Of a stretch of DNA of 64,000 bases, positions 50,251 to 59,329 are shown piece by piece. The first letter of the stretch is position 1, and each line of letters opens with the position of its first letter. The position numbers were made by a program, and so were the translations under genes. Where the stretch lies: positions 62,001 to 126,000 of the forward strand of contig NZ_FNBW01000007.1 in assembly GCF_900102465.1 (NCBI RefSeq), read 5' to 3'. This stretch comes from Thalassobaculum litoreum DSM 18839. Its GTDB lineage: Bacteria > Pseudomonadota > Alphaproteobacteria > Thalassobaculales > Thalassobaculaceae. The notes beneath the pieces are model-generated. The model searched no databases. It saw nothing but the letters and a program-made list of their open reading frames with translations, and was not told the origin of the DNA.

Positions 50251-51153
50251 CTACGCCGCCTGTCGGGTCTGCGGCACGGGCGACAGCAGGACCAGGACGC
50301 CCTGGCCGACATCGCCGAACCCGGCGGTATTGGTCGGGACATCGACCGGAAGCGAGATCCGGTACCACTGGAATTCCTTGAGCCCCTGGCTCGCGAGGAT
50401 GACGCCTTCGCAGAACTCCACCAGCGGCTCGCGGATGGCCAGTGCGGTGCGGGTCGAGGCCTTGACGGATTCGATCATGCCGCGGTCGGGAACCACCTGG
50501 TCGAGGGTTCCGCCCTCGAAGGCGCGCCATGTCGCCGGATCCCAGGGCGCGTTCGGCGAGCCGTGATAACGCATCAGCCGGAACGTCTCGCCATGGGGAA
50601 CCATGACCTTGATGCCGCGGTTGATACTCGGATCGGTCATCAGGTCCAGGATCGGTGCGCGCAGCGTCGCACCGGACGCCTTCCACGCGGCGATGAGCCG
50701 GGCGGCCACCGGGTCGTCGAGCGCGGCGATCCCGGAACTGTCCATACGGCCCCGGCGGATGGAGTCCTTCGGCGCGCGCGGATTGACGATCTCCATGCAT
50801 TTCAGCACCAGGCTGACCATGCGGTCCGGCCGGTCGTCGGAGATCTTGGTGGTGCCCCGGGCGGTGGTGACCTCGATGCAGCGCAGGCGGGTCGTCGACG
50901 GAGCGGTATCGCTCACCAGCCGATCCAGAAGCGTGGTCAGCGCCTGGGTGTGCACAGACCGTGCATCGAAGGAATACTCCTCGAACGCGCCGATGGACGT
51001 GCAGCGGATCCATCCCATCGTGTGGATGGCGAACTCGCTAACGTCTTCGCCCAGTCTGCCCAGTTTCGCGGCAAGGTCGGCCACCCGCCCACTCTCGTCG
51101 ATCCACTGAGTGGTGATGCCGATCAAGCCCGTTGTGCGGCTACTATTGATCAT
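50251..51153 (-). CDS. Hypothetical Rhodospirillales protein
   Basis: 300 residues with no obvious signal or membrane segment. Patterns such as MVSLVLKCMEIVNPRAPKD and GIKVMVPHGETFRLMRYHG look like two alpha/beta sensor-like modules. No family recognised. Converges with the preceding gene; upstream 210 bases are shared with the divergent gene at 51367. Confidence 0.6.
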   Translation of the reverse strand: MINSSRTTGLIGITTQWIDESGRVADLAAKLGRLGEDVSEFAIHTMGWIRCTSIGAFEEYSFDARSVHTQALTTLLDRLVSDTAPSTTRLRCIEVTTARGTTKISDDRPDRMVSLVLKCMEIVNPRAPKDSIRRGRMDSSGIAALDDPVAARLIAAWKASGATLRAPILDLMTDPSINRGIKVMVPHGETFRLMRYHGSPNAPWDPATWRAFEGGTLDQVVPDRGMIESVKASTRTALAIREPLVEFCEGVILASQGLKEFQWYRISLPVDVPTNTAGFGDVGQGVLVLLSPVPQTRQAA

Positions 51154-51366
51154 TGCCCCAACCCTGACCTACGTCCCGTCATATCATCGCTTGTATGCGG
51201 TTTTGGTCAAGGTCGTTGTGATGAACATTTAGGCAAACAGCCGATTCGCGGGCGACTTTCCACCAAGGCTTGCAGTCCGACGCGAAACGGTTGAAACTCT
51301 CCGCGACAGGAAAAGCGCGGCATGCCTCTGGTTGTTTGGCCTCATTGGACTCCACGGGATTAGCGG

Positions 51367-51984
51367 ATGCGTAACATACTTTTGATTGCCGGACCGGTGA
51401 CCGACCCCAGGCGGTTCATGGCCGAACTCGGTTGCCATCCCGACATCGCCGCGCTGCCGCCGGTGACGCTTGGAAACACACTCCATGCCGTGGCGCGCCG
51501 GGCCGTGAGTGCGGCCTCCGCCGGCGACCGGTCGGGCGACGCGCTGCTGACCCTCGCGCGCGAGGAGGGGGGCGCCGCCCTGGCCTCCTATTTCACCACG
51601 CTGCGGGCCTCGACCGGCAAGTCCGCAATTGTCCTGCACGATCCGAGCGGGCCGATGTTCCCGTTTCTCAACCCACCCGACATCGATCTGCTGGTCCTGA
51701 CTCGCGATGCGGAGTCGGCGGCCCGGACCGTGGGCGCCGGCGCGATCACCCGTGTCGTCGAGGCGGCCCGCAAGGCCCTTGAGTCGTTCGAGCGGCGGGT
51801 CACGGGTTTCGGTGTCGGCGCGGAGCGCATCCATACCGTCGACGAGGACGAACTGCGCCGGGATCCGCGCGCGCTCTGGCCCGAGATTTGTCGCCGGATC
51901 GGCGTCGACGACGGTGTCGCGGCGGTCGATGCCATGGCCCGTCCGTCGGTCACGCCCTGGAGCCTGCGCAGCGGTCGTTTCTGA
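51367..51984 (+). CDS. Sulfotransferase-like protein with degenerate nucleotide loop (tentative)
   Basis: 205 residues. The start (RNILLIAGPVTDPRRFMAELGCHP) resembles a sulfotransferase N-terminus in which the PAPS-binding loop (G-x-x-R-S-G-T/S) has been lost. The end (TVDEDELRRDPRALWPEICRRIG) resembles the family's late helix. So an inactive or diverged relative is possible. Confidence in function is low; that it is a gene is likely. Confidence 0.55.
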   Translation: MRNILLIAGPVTDPRRFMAELGCHPDIAALPPVTLGNTLHAVARRAVSAASAGDRSGDALLTLAREEGGAALASYFTTLRASTGKSAIVLHDPSGPMFPFLNPPDIDLLVLTRDAESAARTVGAGAITRVVEAARKALESFERRVTGFGVGAERIHTVDEDELRRDPRALWPEICRRIGVDDGVAAVDAMARPSVTPWSLRSGRF

Positions 51985-52127
51985 CCCCGCCGGACGCCCG
52001 GCCTTCAAACCCCGATTACAACCGGCACTTCGCGGATCGCTCCGATCCGCGCGCCATCGATTGCAGTGCAGCATCGTCCGTCGCATCATCGTCGGAACAT
52101 CTGCAATGTCGAGCGACGGGGGACTGA

Positions 52128-53069
52128 ATGGCCCATCATCATCTGAAGGCTTCGCCGGAGACCTGCCATTGGGGCTGGTTCGACGCGGGAATGGCGCCCG
52201 CCATGACCATCGCCAGCGGCGACCGTGTGACGGTCGAGACCGTGTCCGGCGCGCCCGAGGACCTGCCGGGCGACGGTTACCACATCCCGCCGGAACTGCT
52301 CGACATCCACAAGCGCTCCGAGCGCCGGATGCCGGGTCACCTGCTGACCGGGCCGATCGCGGTCGAGGGGGCGGAGCCGGGCGACGTGCTGGAGATCCGC
52401 CTGCTCGACATCAAGCTGCGCCAGGACTGGGGCTACACGAAGGTGCGGCCGCTGGCGGGCGCGCTGCCGGAGGATTTCGACGAACCGGACCGCATGACCG
52501 TGAATCTCGATGCCGAGCGCAACGTCGGTCGCCTGCCCTGGGGCACCGAGCTTCCGCTGCGCCCGTTCTTCGGCGTGATCGGCGTGGCGCCGCCGGCCGG
52601 CTGGGGGGCGATTTCCACGATCCAGCCGCGCAAGAACGGCGGCAATCTGGACAACAAGGAACTGATCGCCGGCACCACGCTCTACCTGCCGGTCTGGACC
52701 AAGGGCGGCAAGCTGTCCCTCGGCGACGGCCATGGCGTGCAGGGCGACGGCGAGGTCTGCGTGACCGCCATCGAGACCGCCCTGGAAGGCGAGATCGAAG
52801 TGCATCTGCGCAAGGATCTGTCCCTGGACTATCCCCGGGCCGAGACCCCGGACGCGCGGATCACCATGGGCATGAACGCGGATTTGGACAACGCGGCCAG
52901 TCATGCGTTACGCCAGATGATCGACTGGATCGTCGACACCACCAACCTGTCGCGCAGTCAGGCTTTCATGCTGATGAGCCTTGCGGCCGACGTGCGGGTG
53001 ACCCAACTGGTGAACCAGGAGAAGGGCATCCACGTGGTGCTCCCGAAATCGGCGCTGGGCGGAGCCTGA
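52128..53069 (+). CDS. fmdA: Acetamidase/formamidase family (FmdA/AmdA)
   Basis: 313 residues. CHWGWFDAGMAPAMTIASGD, TGPIAVEGAEPGDVLEIRL, FFGVIGVAP and LSLGDGHGVQGDGEV are the family hallmarks; the final GDGHGxQGDGE region contributes metal ligands. Hydrolyses short amides to ammonia and acid. Symbol tentative. Slightly upstream of a small hydrolase in the same direction (38 bases). Confidence 0.85.
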   Translation: MAHHHLKASPETCHWGWFDAGMAPAMTIASGDRVTVETVSGAPEDLPGDGYHIPPELLDIHKRSERRMPGHLLTGPIAVEGAEPGDVLEIRLLDIKLRQDWGYTKVRPLAGALPEDFDEPDRMTVNLDAERNVGRLPWGTELPLRPFFGVIGVAPPAGWGAISTIQPRKNGGNLDNKELIAGTTLYLPVWTKGGKLSLGDGHGVQGDGEVCVTAIETALEGEIEVHLRKDLSLDYPRAETPDARITMGMNADLDNAASHALRQMIDWIVDTTNLSRSQAFMLMSLAADVRVTQLVNQEKGIHVVLPKSALGGA

Positions 53070-53107
53070 GAGGACCCGTCCGGCCGCATCAGACTGGACG
53101 ACACGGC

Positions 53108-53662
53108 ATGAAATCTTCGGAGGCGACAATTCTGGTCCTGCCGGGCCTCGGCGGCGGGACGGACGGGCATTGGTACGCACGCTGGCAGGCCGGACTGAAG
53201 ACGGCCGAATGGGTGGCGCTGGACGACTGGTCCAGCCCGGCCCGCGACGCCTATGTGCAATCGATCCTCGACGCCGTTGCCGGTGCCGACCGGCCGGTCG
53301 TGCTGGTGGGTCACGGCTACGGCTCCCTGGCCGCTGTCCATGCCGCCTCCGACCTGGCGGACGGCAAGGTTCGGGGTGCCTTCCTGGCGGCGGTGCCGGA
53401 TATCGAGGCGGCGGATCACGGCGTGGCCGAGGGCTATCGCCCGCTGCCGCGCGATCCGCTGCCGTTCCCGTCGCTGGTCCTGGCCAGCCGGAACGATCCG
53501 CATTGCGCCTTCGAGGTGGCGGAGGATCTGGCCGGCGCCTGGGGCTCCCGGCTGGTCGATCTGCGGGAAAGCGGAAACGTGGACCCGGACAGCGGACACG
53601 GACCCTGGCCGGAGGGGCTGATGACCTTCGGCAAGTTCCTGGGCCAGCTTCCCCCAGCCTGA
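53108..53662 (+). CDS. RBBP9/YdeN-type serine alpha/beta hydrolase
   Basis: 184 residues. GGGTDGHWYARWQ near the start and the nucleophile elbow VGHGYGSLA, then Asp in LASRNDPHC and His in SGHGPWPEG, are the family's triad positions. Substrate unknown. Probably co-transcribed with the formamidase. Confidence 0.85.
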   Translation: MKSSEATILVLPGLGGGTDGHWYARWQAGLKTAEWVALDDWSSPARDAYVQSILDAVAGADRPVVLVGHGYGSLAAVHAASDLADGKVRGAFLAAVPDIEAADHGVAEGYRPLPRDPLPFPSLVLASRNDPHCAFEVAEDLAGAWGSRLVDLRESGNVDPDSGHGPWPEGLMTFGKFLGQLPPA

Positions 53663-53672
53663 TCGGCGGGCG

Positions 53673-53927
53673 CTATCCGACCAGCCGGGTCAGCGCGTGG
53701 CGGCCGGCGTCGAGCACATGGTCGAGATCGTTCGGGTGGACATGGGGGTAGTGCTTGACCAGCCATTCCGCGGCCTCGAACGGCGTGTCCTTGTTGCGCT
53801 CGTGGTCGATGGTGGCGTCGAGCAGGCCCACCAGGATGGCAACCTTGTCCAGGCGGGAGACCGCCTGGTAGCGCGGCGCCGCGCCGTCGCCGTCCTCGCG
53901 CGCTTCACCGAAAATGTCGAACGCCAT
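53673..53927 (-). CDS. Small conserved hypothetical protein
   Basis: 84 residues from ATG 53927 (GGAGG upstream). MAFDIFGEARE, then RYQAVSRLDKVAILVGLLDATIDHERNK suggests a four-helix bundle. Start at MAFDIFG because the upstream frame is Arg-rich and unlikely. Function unknown. Confidence 0.6.
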   Translation of the reverse strand: MAFDIFGEAREDGDGAAPRYQAVSRLDKVAILVGLLDATIDHERNKDTPFEAAEWLVKHYPHVHPNDLDHVLDAGRHALTRLVG

Positions 53928-54001
53928 GGGATCCTCCGCCTGCCGGCCGATCCTGTCCGGATCTCCCACCCACCGTACGCGGCGCCGGCCCGGCGTCAAG
54001 C

Positions 54002-54265
54002 TCAGCCGTAGCGCTCCAGCGAGCGGCCGTGCCAGTGCGGCGCGCGCTCCCAGCCGCAGGCGACGGCGAGCCCGTCGGCCTCGCGGCTGACGATCAGCAG
54101 GGTCTCGTCCTCGGCCCCGGTGATGAAGGCGCGGCAGGTCCCGGGGTCCAGTTCCCAGCCGGTCGCCGCGGGCAGCCGGGCGACGAGGCGGTCCAGGGCG
54201 CGAAGATCGGTCGGGCTCCAGGCGCGTGCGCGCGGTCGGTGTTGGAACGCGATGACCTCACCCAT
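54002..54265 (-). CDS. Small hypothetical protein
   Basis: 87 residues (MGEVIAFQHRPRARAWSPTD at the start), then DLRALDRLVARLPA and LLIVSREADGLAVACG, a simple helix then beta hairpin. Function unknown; the frame begins with MGEVIAFQHR, common in small alphaproteobacterial proteins. Confidence 0.6.
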   Translation of the reverse strand: MGEVIAFQHRPRARAWSPTDLRALDRLVARLPAATGWELDPGTCRAFITGAEDETLLIVSREADGLAVACGWERAPHWHGRSLERYG

Positions 54266-54378
54266 TCCGGCCTCCTCAGGACGCTGACGGTCTCAAGGTA
54301 GGCCTCGCCCGAGCGGCAGGAAACGGCCTCGCGCGCCTTTCAGGCGAACGTGATCGGCGGTGAGGGGGCGTTCCCCTT

Positions 54379-54413
54379 CTCCCACTCCCCGGAACACGTC
54401 CGGGGAGTGGGAG
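54379..54413. repeat. Perfect 15-bp palindrome (intergenic hairpin)
   Basis: CTCCCACTCCCCGGA-ACACG-TCCGGGGAGTGGGAG. It lies 19 bases after the SDR stop (leftward), so it can act as terminator; no T run. It resembles dispersed G/C palindromes in alphaproteobacteria rather than a single terminator. Confidence 0.7.
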
Positions 54414-54432
54414 AGGGCGGGCAACTCGCCGC

Positions 54433-55236
54433 TTACACCGGCGCGCTCATGACCAGGCCGCCATCGACCACGATCTCCGTCGCCGTCACGTATTTCGCCT
54501 CGTCGCTGGCCAGGAACAGCGCCGCGTAGGCGATGTCCCAGGCGTCGCCCATATGGCCCATCGGCACCTGGGCGTTCCGTTTGGCGATCAGCGCCTGGGC
54601 GTCGTTGTTGCCGCGCTGACCGGCGAGCCGCGCCTCCACTAGCGGGGTGTGCATGAGCCCGGGGACCACCGTGTTGCAGCGGATCTTCTCCTTGGCATAG
54701 CTCACGCCGATGGCGCGGGAGAGCTGCACCACCCCGGCCTTGGCGGCGGCATAGGCGTGGATCGGCGTGCCGATATGGCGGTAGCCGGCGACCGAGGCGA
54801 CGTTGATGATCGCCCCGCCGCCGCCCTTGCGCATGTGCGGGATCGCGTGGTGGCAGCCGAGATAGACGGTCTTCAGATTGTGGTCCATCTGAGCGTCCCA
54901 GGTGGCGACGTCCATCTCCTCCACCGTGCCGGGATGGGAGCCGCCCACATTGTTGTGCATCACGTCGAGCCGGCCGAACCGGTCGACGCAGTCGGCCAGC
55001 AGCCGCTCCACCGTGTCGTCGTTGGTGAGGTCGCCCGCCTCGGCATGGACCTTCGCCCCTTCCTGCGCCACCAGTCGGGCGGTCTCCTCCACCGCCGCCT
55101 TGTCGCGGTCGATCAGATAGAGCGTGGCGCCTTCGCGGGCGTAGAGCACCGCGCACGCCTTGCCGTTGCCCCAGCCCGGGGCGACCGAGCCGGCGCCCGC
55201 GACCACCACCACCTTGTCCTTCATCCGATCGACCAT
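54433..55236 (-). CDS. Short-chain dehydrogenase/reductase (SDR)
   Basis: 267 residues from ATG 55236. Nucleotide-binding loop VVAGAGSVAPGWGNGKA (variant of TGxxxGxG), NNVGG strand, Ser in NVASVAGY and Tyr/Lys in YAAAKAG. NAD(P)-dependent oxidation or reduction; substrate unknown. GAGGAAACG is the ribosome site. Confidence 0.9.
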   Translation of the reverse strand: MVDRMKDKVVVVAGAGSVAPGWGNGKACAVLYAREGATLYLIDRDKAAVEETARLVAQEGAKVHAEAGDLTNDDTVERLLADCVDRFGRLDVMHNNVGGSHPGTVEEMDVATWDAQMDHNLKTVYLGCHHAIPHMRKGGGGAIINVASVAGYRHIGTPIHAYAAAKAGVVQLSRAIGVSYAKEKIRCNTVVPGLMHTPLVEARLAGQRGNNDAQALIAKRNAQVPMGHMGDAWDIAYAALFLASDEAKYVTATEIVVDGGLVMSAPV

Positions 55237-55381
55237 GCCCGTTTCCTCGTCGTTGGTTTTTTCATGAACCACGATTCATACCCAATCGGCGGCGGGTAGG
55301 GCGAGGCGCTATCGCCACCCGGCGCGTGCCGGTGCTAGCGTTCCGGGACCCGCCCGTCTCCGCCGCCAAAGGAACCGTGCC

Positions 55382-55906
55382 GTGACCCTTCCCGTCGATA
55401 CCCTGACGCCAGAGGCCGTCGCCCCCTTCGGCTGGCTGCTCGGCAAGCCGTATCCCGAAGCCGCCAATGCGGTGGCTTTCACCAATGCGGCGACGGATTT
55501 CCGCCGGGAGCACCTCTTTCACCCGGGCGAGGGGGGCGAGGTCGAGGTGCTGTGGGTGAGCTACCGTAACGCCGACCCGACGGTCGATACGCTTGAGCGC
55601 CACCTGCTGACCCAGCAGGCGGTGGTGCCGCTGGTCGGCGGCATCGTCCAGATCCTGGCGACCTCGCTGCCCGACGGCACGCCGGATCTCGACTGCCTGC
55701 GGGCGTTCAGCGTGCCGCCGGGCATGGGGATATGCATGAAGCCGGAGGTCTGGCACGCCACCCGCAGCACGGGCTCGACCTGCCTGATGCTTACCCGCCC
55801 GACGACGACGGTGGACCTGATCGGGCATATGGCCCACGGCCGCACACCCACCGAGACCGAACTCCACGACGTGCAGGGGATCCGGCTGGCGTCGGCGCCG
55901 ATCTGA
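55382..55906 (+). CDS. allA: Ureidoglycolate lyase (AllA-like)
   Basis: 174 residues from GTG 55382. TLTPEAVAPFGWLLGKP at the start, EVLWVSYRNAD, LERHLLTQQAVVPLVGG and PGMGICMKPEVWHATR are the AllA pattern; the final His and Glu probably coordinate. Reaction: ureidoglycolate to glyoxylate and urea, in purine/allantoin catabolism. The opposite-strand frame at 55262 is a shadow. Confidence 0.85.
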   Translation: MTLPVDTLTPEAVAPFGWLLGKPYPEAANAVAFTNAATDFRREHLFHPGEGGEVEVLWVSYRNADPTVDTLERHLLTQQAVVPLVGGIVQILATSLPDGTPDLDCLRAFSVPPGMGICMKPEVWHATRSTGSTCLMLTRPTTTVDLIGHMAHGRTPTETELHDVQGIRLASAPI

Positions 55907-55918
55907 TCCGGCCCGTCG

Positions 55919-56290
55919 TCAGGGCGCGCGACCGCGCAGGCAGGCCACCGCCACCAGCAGCCAGCCGAGGATCTGCAGCGTGCCACCGACCGGTGCGAGC
56001 ATCGGTACCGGCGCGCTGCCCTGGACCGCCTGGATATAGACGGAGCCGCAGAACGCCAGGGCGCCGAAGGCGACCGCCAGCACGCCGGCGAGCCCGAGAC
56101 GTCCGCCGATATGCGGCCAGAGCGCGGCGATCGCAAGCAAGCCCAGGCTGTTGGCCGTATGCCAGAACGAGGCGGTGCGCCAGAGCTCCCGGGCGGCCGG
56201 CTCGGAGCCGATCGCGTGGGCGCCGACGGCTCCCAGCGCGACCGCCAGGCTGAGGGAGAGGGCGGCGATGGCGGCGACGGGTCTGTTCAT
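55919..56290 (-). CDS. DUF423 (YgdD-like) membrane protein
   Basis: 123 residues with four membrane helices. The start IAALSLSLAVALGAVGAHA, then FWHTANSLGLLAIA and AFGALAFCGSVYIQ, then APVGGTLQILGWL match DUF423. Function unknown. Converges with AllA. Confidence 0.85.
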   Translation of the reverse strand: MNRPVAAIAALSLSLAVALGAVGAHAIGSEPAARELWRTASFWHTANSLGLLAIAALWPHIGGRLGLAGVLAVAFGALAFCGSVYIQAVQGSAPVPMLAPVGGTLQILGWLLVAVACLRGRAP

Positions 56291-56461
56291 GGCGGCGTGT
56301 CCTGCCAAGTCTCGAAGGCGCCAGCTATAGCGCGCCACGGGTCACGCCCCCAAGTATCGACATCTTGGAACCGGCTTTCTCCGGCGCGGGCGGACGCTGG
56401 GGTGTTTGCAATCCTCCACGAACTGCGTAAGACGAACCGAGCATTTCGAGACGGTGCCTGC

Positions 56462-57202
56462 GTGATCTATCTACGGTCCTCCCTGTTCAACGTGGTCTGG
56501 ATGGTGTGGTCGCTCCTGATGGCGGCGACGGTCCCCATCAACCTGCTGTTCCACCGCGGCGACGACGGACGCTTCGTGCGCAGGGTCAGCCGCGTGTGGT
56601 CGCGGGGCACGACCTGGCTGCTGGCGTCGATCTGCGGGCTGCATTATCGGGTGGAGGGGCGCGAGCACCTTCCCGACGGCCCGGCCTTCCTCGCCTGCAA
56701 GCACCAGTCGGCGTTCGAGACCTTCGTGATGAACGCCGTCGTCCCGGATCTCTGCATCATCTACAAGCGCGAGCTGGACGCGATCCCGCTGTTCGGCTGG
56801 TTCCTGCGGCGCTCGAGGATGGTCTCGGTCGAGCGCGGCGGCGGCGCCTCGGCGCTGCGGGACATGCTGGAGCGGGCCAAGGCGGAGGCCAGCAAGGGAC
56901 GCTGCGTGCTGATCTTCCCGGAAGGGACGCGGGTGGCGGTCGGTGAGCGCGGCGTGGCCCATGCGGGCCTGATCGCGCTGGTGCGCAGCCTGAAACTGCC
57001 GGTGGTGCCGGTGACCCTCAATTCCGGCCTCTACTGGCCGCGGAAATCGCTGCTACGGTATCCGGGGGAGGTCATCATCCGCTTCATGCCGGCCATCGAA
57101 GACGTGGAACGCTTCGGCCGCAAGGATATGGAGGCGCTGGTGGAGACCATCAGTGCCGAATCCGACCTGTTGTGCGGCATCGACCGACCTGGAGACGCGT
57201 GA
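56462..57202 (+). CDS. plsC: 1-acyl-sn-glycerol-3-phosphate acyltransferase-like (PlsC)
   Basis: 246 residues from GTG 56462 (weak ribosome site; the upstream frame is not protein-like). One N-terminal membrane helix, then acyltransferase motif I KHQSAFETF (H-x4-E variant of H-x4-D), motif III LIFPEGTR. Makes phosphatidate from lysophosphatidate. The next gene starts on its stop (GTGA). Confidence 0.85.
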   Translation: MIYLRSSLFNVVWMVWSLLMAATVPINLLFHRGDDGRFVRRVSRVWSRGTTWLLASICGLHYRVEGREHLPDGPAFLACKHQSAFETFVMNAVVPDLCIIYKRELDAIPLFGWFLRRSRMVSVERGGGASALRDMLERAKAEASKGRCVLIFPEGTRVAVGERGVAHAGLIALVRSLKLPVVPVTLNSGLYWPRKSLLRYPGEVIIRFMPAIEDVERFGRKDMEALVETISAESDLLCGIDRPGDA

Positions 57203-58062
57203 ACGCAATGCCCAAGGCCCGTCAGATCTATTCAGTCCAGGGTGTCGACTCCGAGCCCCGTGCCGGCGGCAAGGCGGCGCGGGAGGTCGGCCGATCGCTG
57301 ATCACCGAGGCGCTGGTCCGCCGGGCGAGTGCCGCCGTGGCCGCCCGCGTCGACCTGCTGCGGCAGAACCTGGCGGCCCGGGGGGCTCTGCCGGCCGACG
57401 CGCCCGACGGCGCCACCGTCGTGGCGGCCTTCGAACGCAGCTACGCCCGCCGGCCCCTGCGCGACAATGCCGGCGGCACCATGCGCAACTCCTCGACCTG
57501 GCTCTTCGCCGTCGCCGCCCTGCTGCGGCCGCCGGCGATCGTCGAGTGCGGGACCTTCAAGGGGCACTCGTCCTGGCTGATGGCCGAGGCGTCGCCGGAG
57601 ACCCGGATCATCACCTTCGACGTGATGCGCGAGGACGGACGGCTGCGCGACAAGCGGATCGAGTACCGGCTCGGCGACTGGAGCGACGCCAAGGACCTTG
57701 AGACCCTGCCGGAAGGTACGCTCTGCGTCTTCGACGACCACATCTCCCATCGCCTGCGCCTGGAGCAGGCCAGGGCCCGGGGCGCCAAACTGGCCCTGGT
57801 CGACGACGACTACGACGCGCTGACCCTCTACGCGACCGGCTCGCCGCCGGTGCCGACCGTGGCGATGCTGACCGACCCGGACCTGCCGGCGGGTACCCGT
57901 TGCGAGTGGGAGCGCCCGGGCAAGCGCTACTCCTATACGGTCAGCGAGGCGGACCTGCAGGCCGGGCGGGACCTGATCGACTGGACCGAGCCGATGCCCG
58001 ACCTGACCTCGGTGAACCGCTATGTCGCCCAGGCGCCGATGACCCTGGTGGGCCTGCGCTAG
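57199..58062 (+). CDS. Rossmann-fold methyltransferase-like protein
   Basis: 287 residues from GTG 57199, which overlaps the PlsC stop and has GGAG four bases upstream. Motif IVECGTFKGHSSWLMAEAS, then IITFDVMRED and CVFDDHISH form a SAM-methyltransferase-like core, similar to sugar/cephalosporin-hydroxylase-type proteins. Partner of PlsC by overlap; substrate unknown. Confidence 0.7.
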   Translation: MNAMPKARQIYSVQGVDSEPRAGGKAAREVGRSLITEALVRRASAAVAARVDLLRQNLAARGALPADAPDGATVVAAFERSYARRPLRDNAGGTMRNSSTWLFAVAALLRPPAIVECGTFKGHSSWLMAEASPETRIITFDVMREDGRLRDKRIEYRLGDWSDAKDLETLPEGTLCVFDDHISHRLRLEQARARGAKLALVDDDYDALTLYATGSPPVPTVAMLTDPDLPAGTRCEWERPGKRYSYTVSEADLQAGRDLIDWTEPMPDLTSVNRYVAQAPMTLVGLR

Positions 58063-58242
58063 CGCATTGAAGATCGTGATCTGCCGCCGGGACCGCCCCG
58101 CCCTTCGAGCCATGCGAAATACGCGGATCGCGGCATGCGATATCTGCGCTGATCGTGGGTCGGAAACGGCGCGATAGTTCTGACTGCCGGCCGGCTCGTG
58201 CTCGGTGGCCGGCCCATGCACTGAGCCCTGGTTCCCATTTTC

Positions 58243-58581
58243 ATGACCACCACCCTGATCACCCTTCTGCTGGGCGTCGGCCTGTCCGCCTTGGCGCTGG
58301 TCGCCACGCCGCTGGCTGCGCGGCTGACCCATCGCATGCCCGACCCGGATTCCGGCTACTTCTCGACCACCCTGATGGCGCTGCTGATCACATCCGCCTT
58401 CGGCGGTGGCGCGATCAGTTCGATCATCTGGATTGCCGGGATGGGGAGTACCGCGGCCATGGTCCTGATTCCGGCCTATGTCATCGTCATGTTCGTGGTC
58501 GGACGCTTCACCTGGAAGGCGCTTGGCCCGCACCAGCATGTTGTCCCCATGGTCCCCGGCGCCCATCCGGCCGGCGCGTGA
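58243..58581 (+). CDS. Small membrane protein
   Basis: 112 residues with three membrane helices (LITLLLGVGLSALALVATPL, LMALLITSAFGGGAISSIIW, MVLIPAYVIVMFVVG). No family recognised. Followed two bases later by another small membrane protein. Confidence 0.6.
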   Translation: MTTTLITLLLGVGLSALALVATPLAARLTHRMPDPDSGYFSTTLMALLITSAFGGGAISSIIWIAGMGSTAAMVLIPAYVIVMFVVGRFTWKALGPHQHVVPMVPGAHPAGA

Positions 58582-58583
58582 CC

Positions 58584-58838
58584 ATGGCGTCCAGAGGTGT
58601 GCCTTTGGCGACAGCGGCCCTGGTCGGGCTGCTGTTCGCCGGCACGATCGGCGTGGATGGCGTGGCGACCGTCTGGGTCGCCCTCTCCCTGGCCGATCTG
58701 CCGACGGCGGTGCTCTGGGGCGCCGCCGGGCTGACCGCGCTGGGCATGGCCGTCCTGACCGGCCGGCTGATGCTGTCGACCTGGCGAGTCGAACGCCGGG
58801 GGATCGCGTCCCTGGATATCCCGTCCCTGGAGCGTTAG
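58584..58838 (+). CDS. Small membrane protein
   Basis: 84 residues with two hydrophobic segments (ATAALVGLLFAGTIG; LWGAAGLTALGMAVLTG). Ends with TAG that is the first triplet of a dispersed palindromic element. Function unknown. Confidence 0.6.
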   Translation: MASRGVPLATAALVGLLFAGTIGVDGVATVWVALSLADLPTAVLWGAAGLTALGMAVLTGRLMLSTWRVERRGIASLDIPSLER

Positions 58839-58901
58839 AGCAGATCGTGCGCTGACGGGATCACGTCGTGATCGTGTCAGCGTGCCTGAATCCGCTCTAT
58901 C
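58835..58901 (+). repeat. TAGAGCAGAT dispersed palindromic element, copy 4
   Basis: 67 bases; about 58 of 67 positions match copy 3. Ends TAGAGCAGAT and ATCCGCTCTA, inner GATCAC-GTC-GTGATC, with GCGCTGAC / GTCAGCGT adding pairs. TAG at 58836-58838 is the stop codon of the preceding gene. Similarity continues a few bases into the flank (ATTGTCT). Confidence 0.8.
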
Positions 58902-59288
58902 CTATTGTCTCTCGCTCCGGGGGAAGGTGACGGCCTCGACCTTGTTGCCGTCCGGATCGCGGATGAAGGCCCCGTAATAGGTGGTCATCGATGCCTGCCT
59001 CGGGCCGGGCGCGCCGTCGCTGCGCCCGCCAAGGGCGACCGCGGCGCTGTGAAAGGCGTCCACCGCCGCCCTGTCCGGGGCGCGCAGGCAGACATGTGCC
59101 CCGGTATCCGGCGGGGCGGGCGCCAGATTCTCGCGCAGGTTCACCCAGAACTCCGGATACCGCTTGCCGAACCCCACGGTCCGCTCCCGTTCCACCAGCC
59201 GGGTCAGTCCGAGCGGGGCGAGAACCCCTTCCCAGAACGCGGCAGACCGGAGCAGATCACTGACCGGGATGGAGATGTGGTCGATCAT
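58902..59288 (-). CDS. VOC-family (glyoxalase/bleomycin-resistance) protein
   Basis: 128 residues from ATG 59288. MIDHISIPVSDLLRSAAFWE, then YPEFWVNL and TYYGAFIRDPDGNKVEAVTF are typical of single-VOC-module dioxygenase-like or lactoylglutathione lyase-like proteins. Metal-binding His and Glu are at the usual ends. A 15-bp tandem repeat lies just upstream. Confidence 0.85.
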   Translation of the reverse strand: MIDHISIPVSDLLRSAAFWEGVLAPLGLTRLVERERTVGFGKRYPEFWVNLRENLAPAPPDTGAHVCLRAPDRAAVDAFHSAAVALGGRSDGAPGPRQASMTTYYGAFIRDPDGNKVEAVTFPRSERQ

Positions 59289-59329
59289 GGCGGCGCCGTG
59301 TGGGCCCAGGCTGGGTATGGCGGGGTCCC

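Noticed and set aside
55262-55867. Leftward ORF opposite ureidoglycolate lyase
   Set aside because: The rightward frame has the AllA family pattern; this one has none.
57232-58566. Leftward ORF of 444 residues
   Set aside because: Covers parts of three rightward genes; Arg/Gln/Gly-rich shadow.
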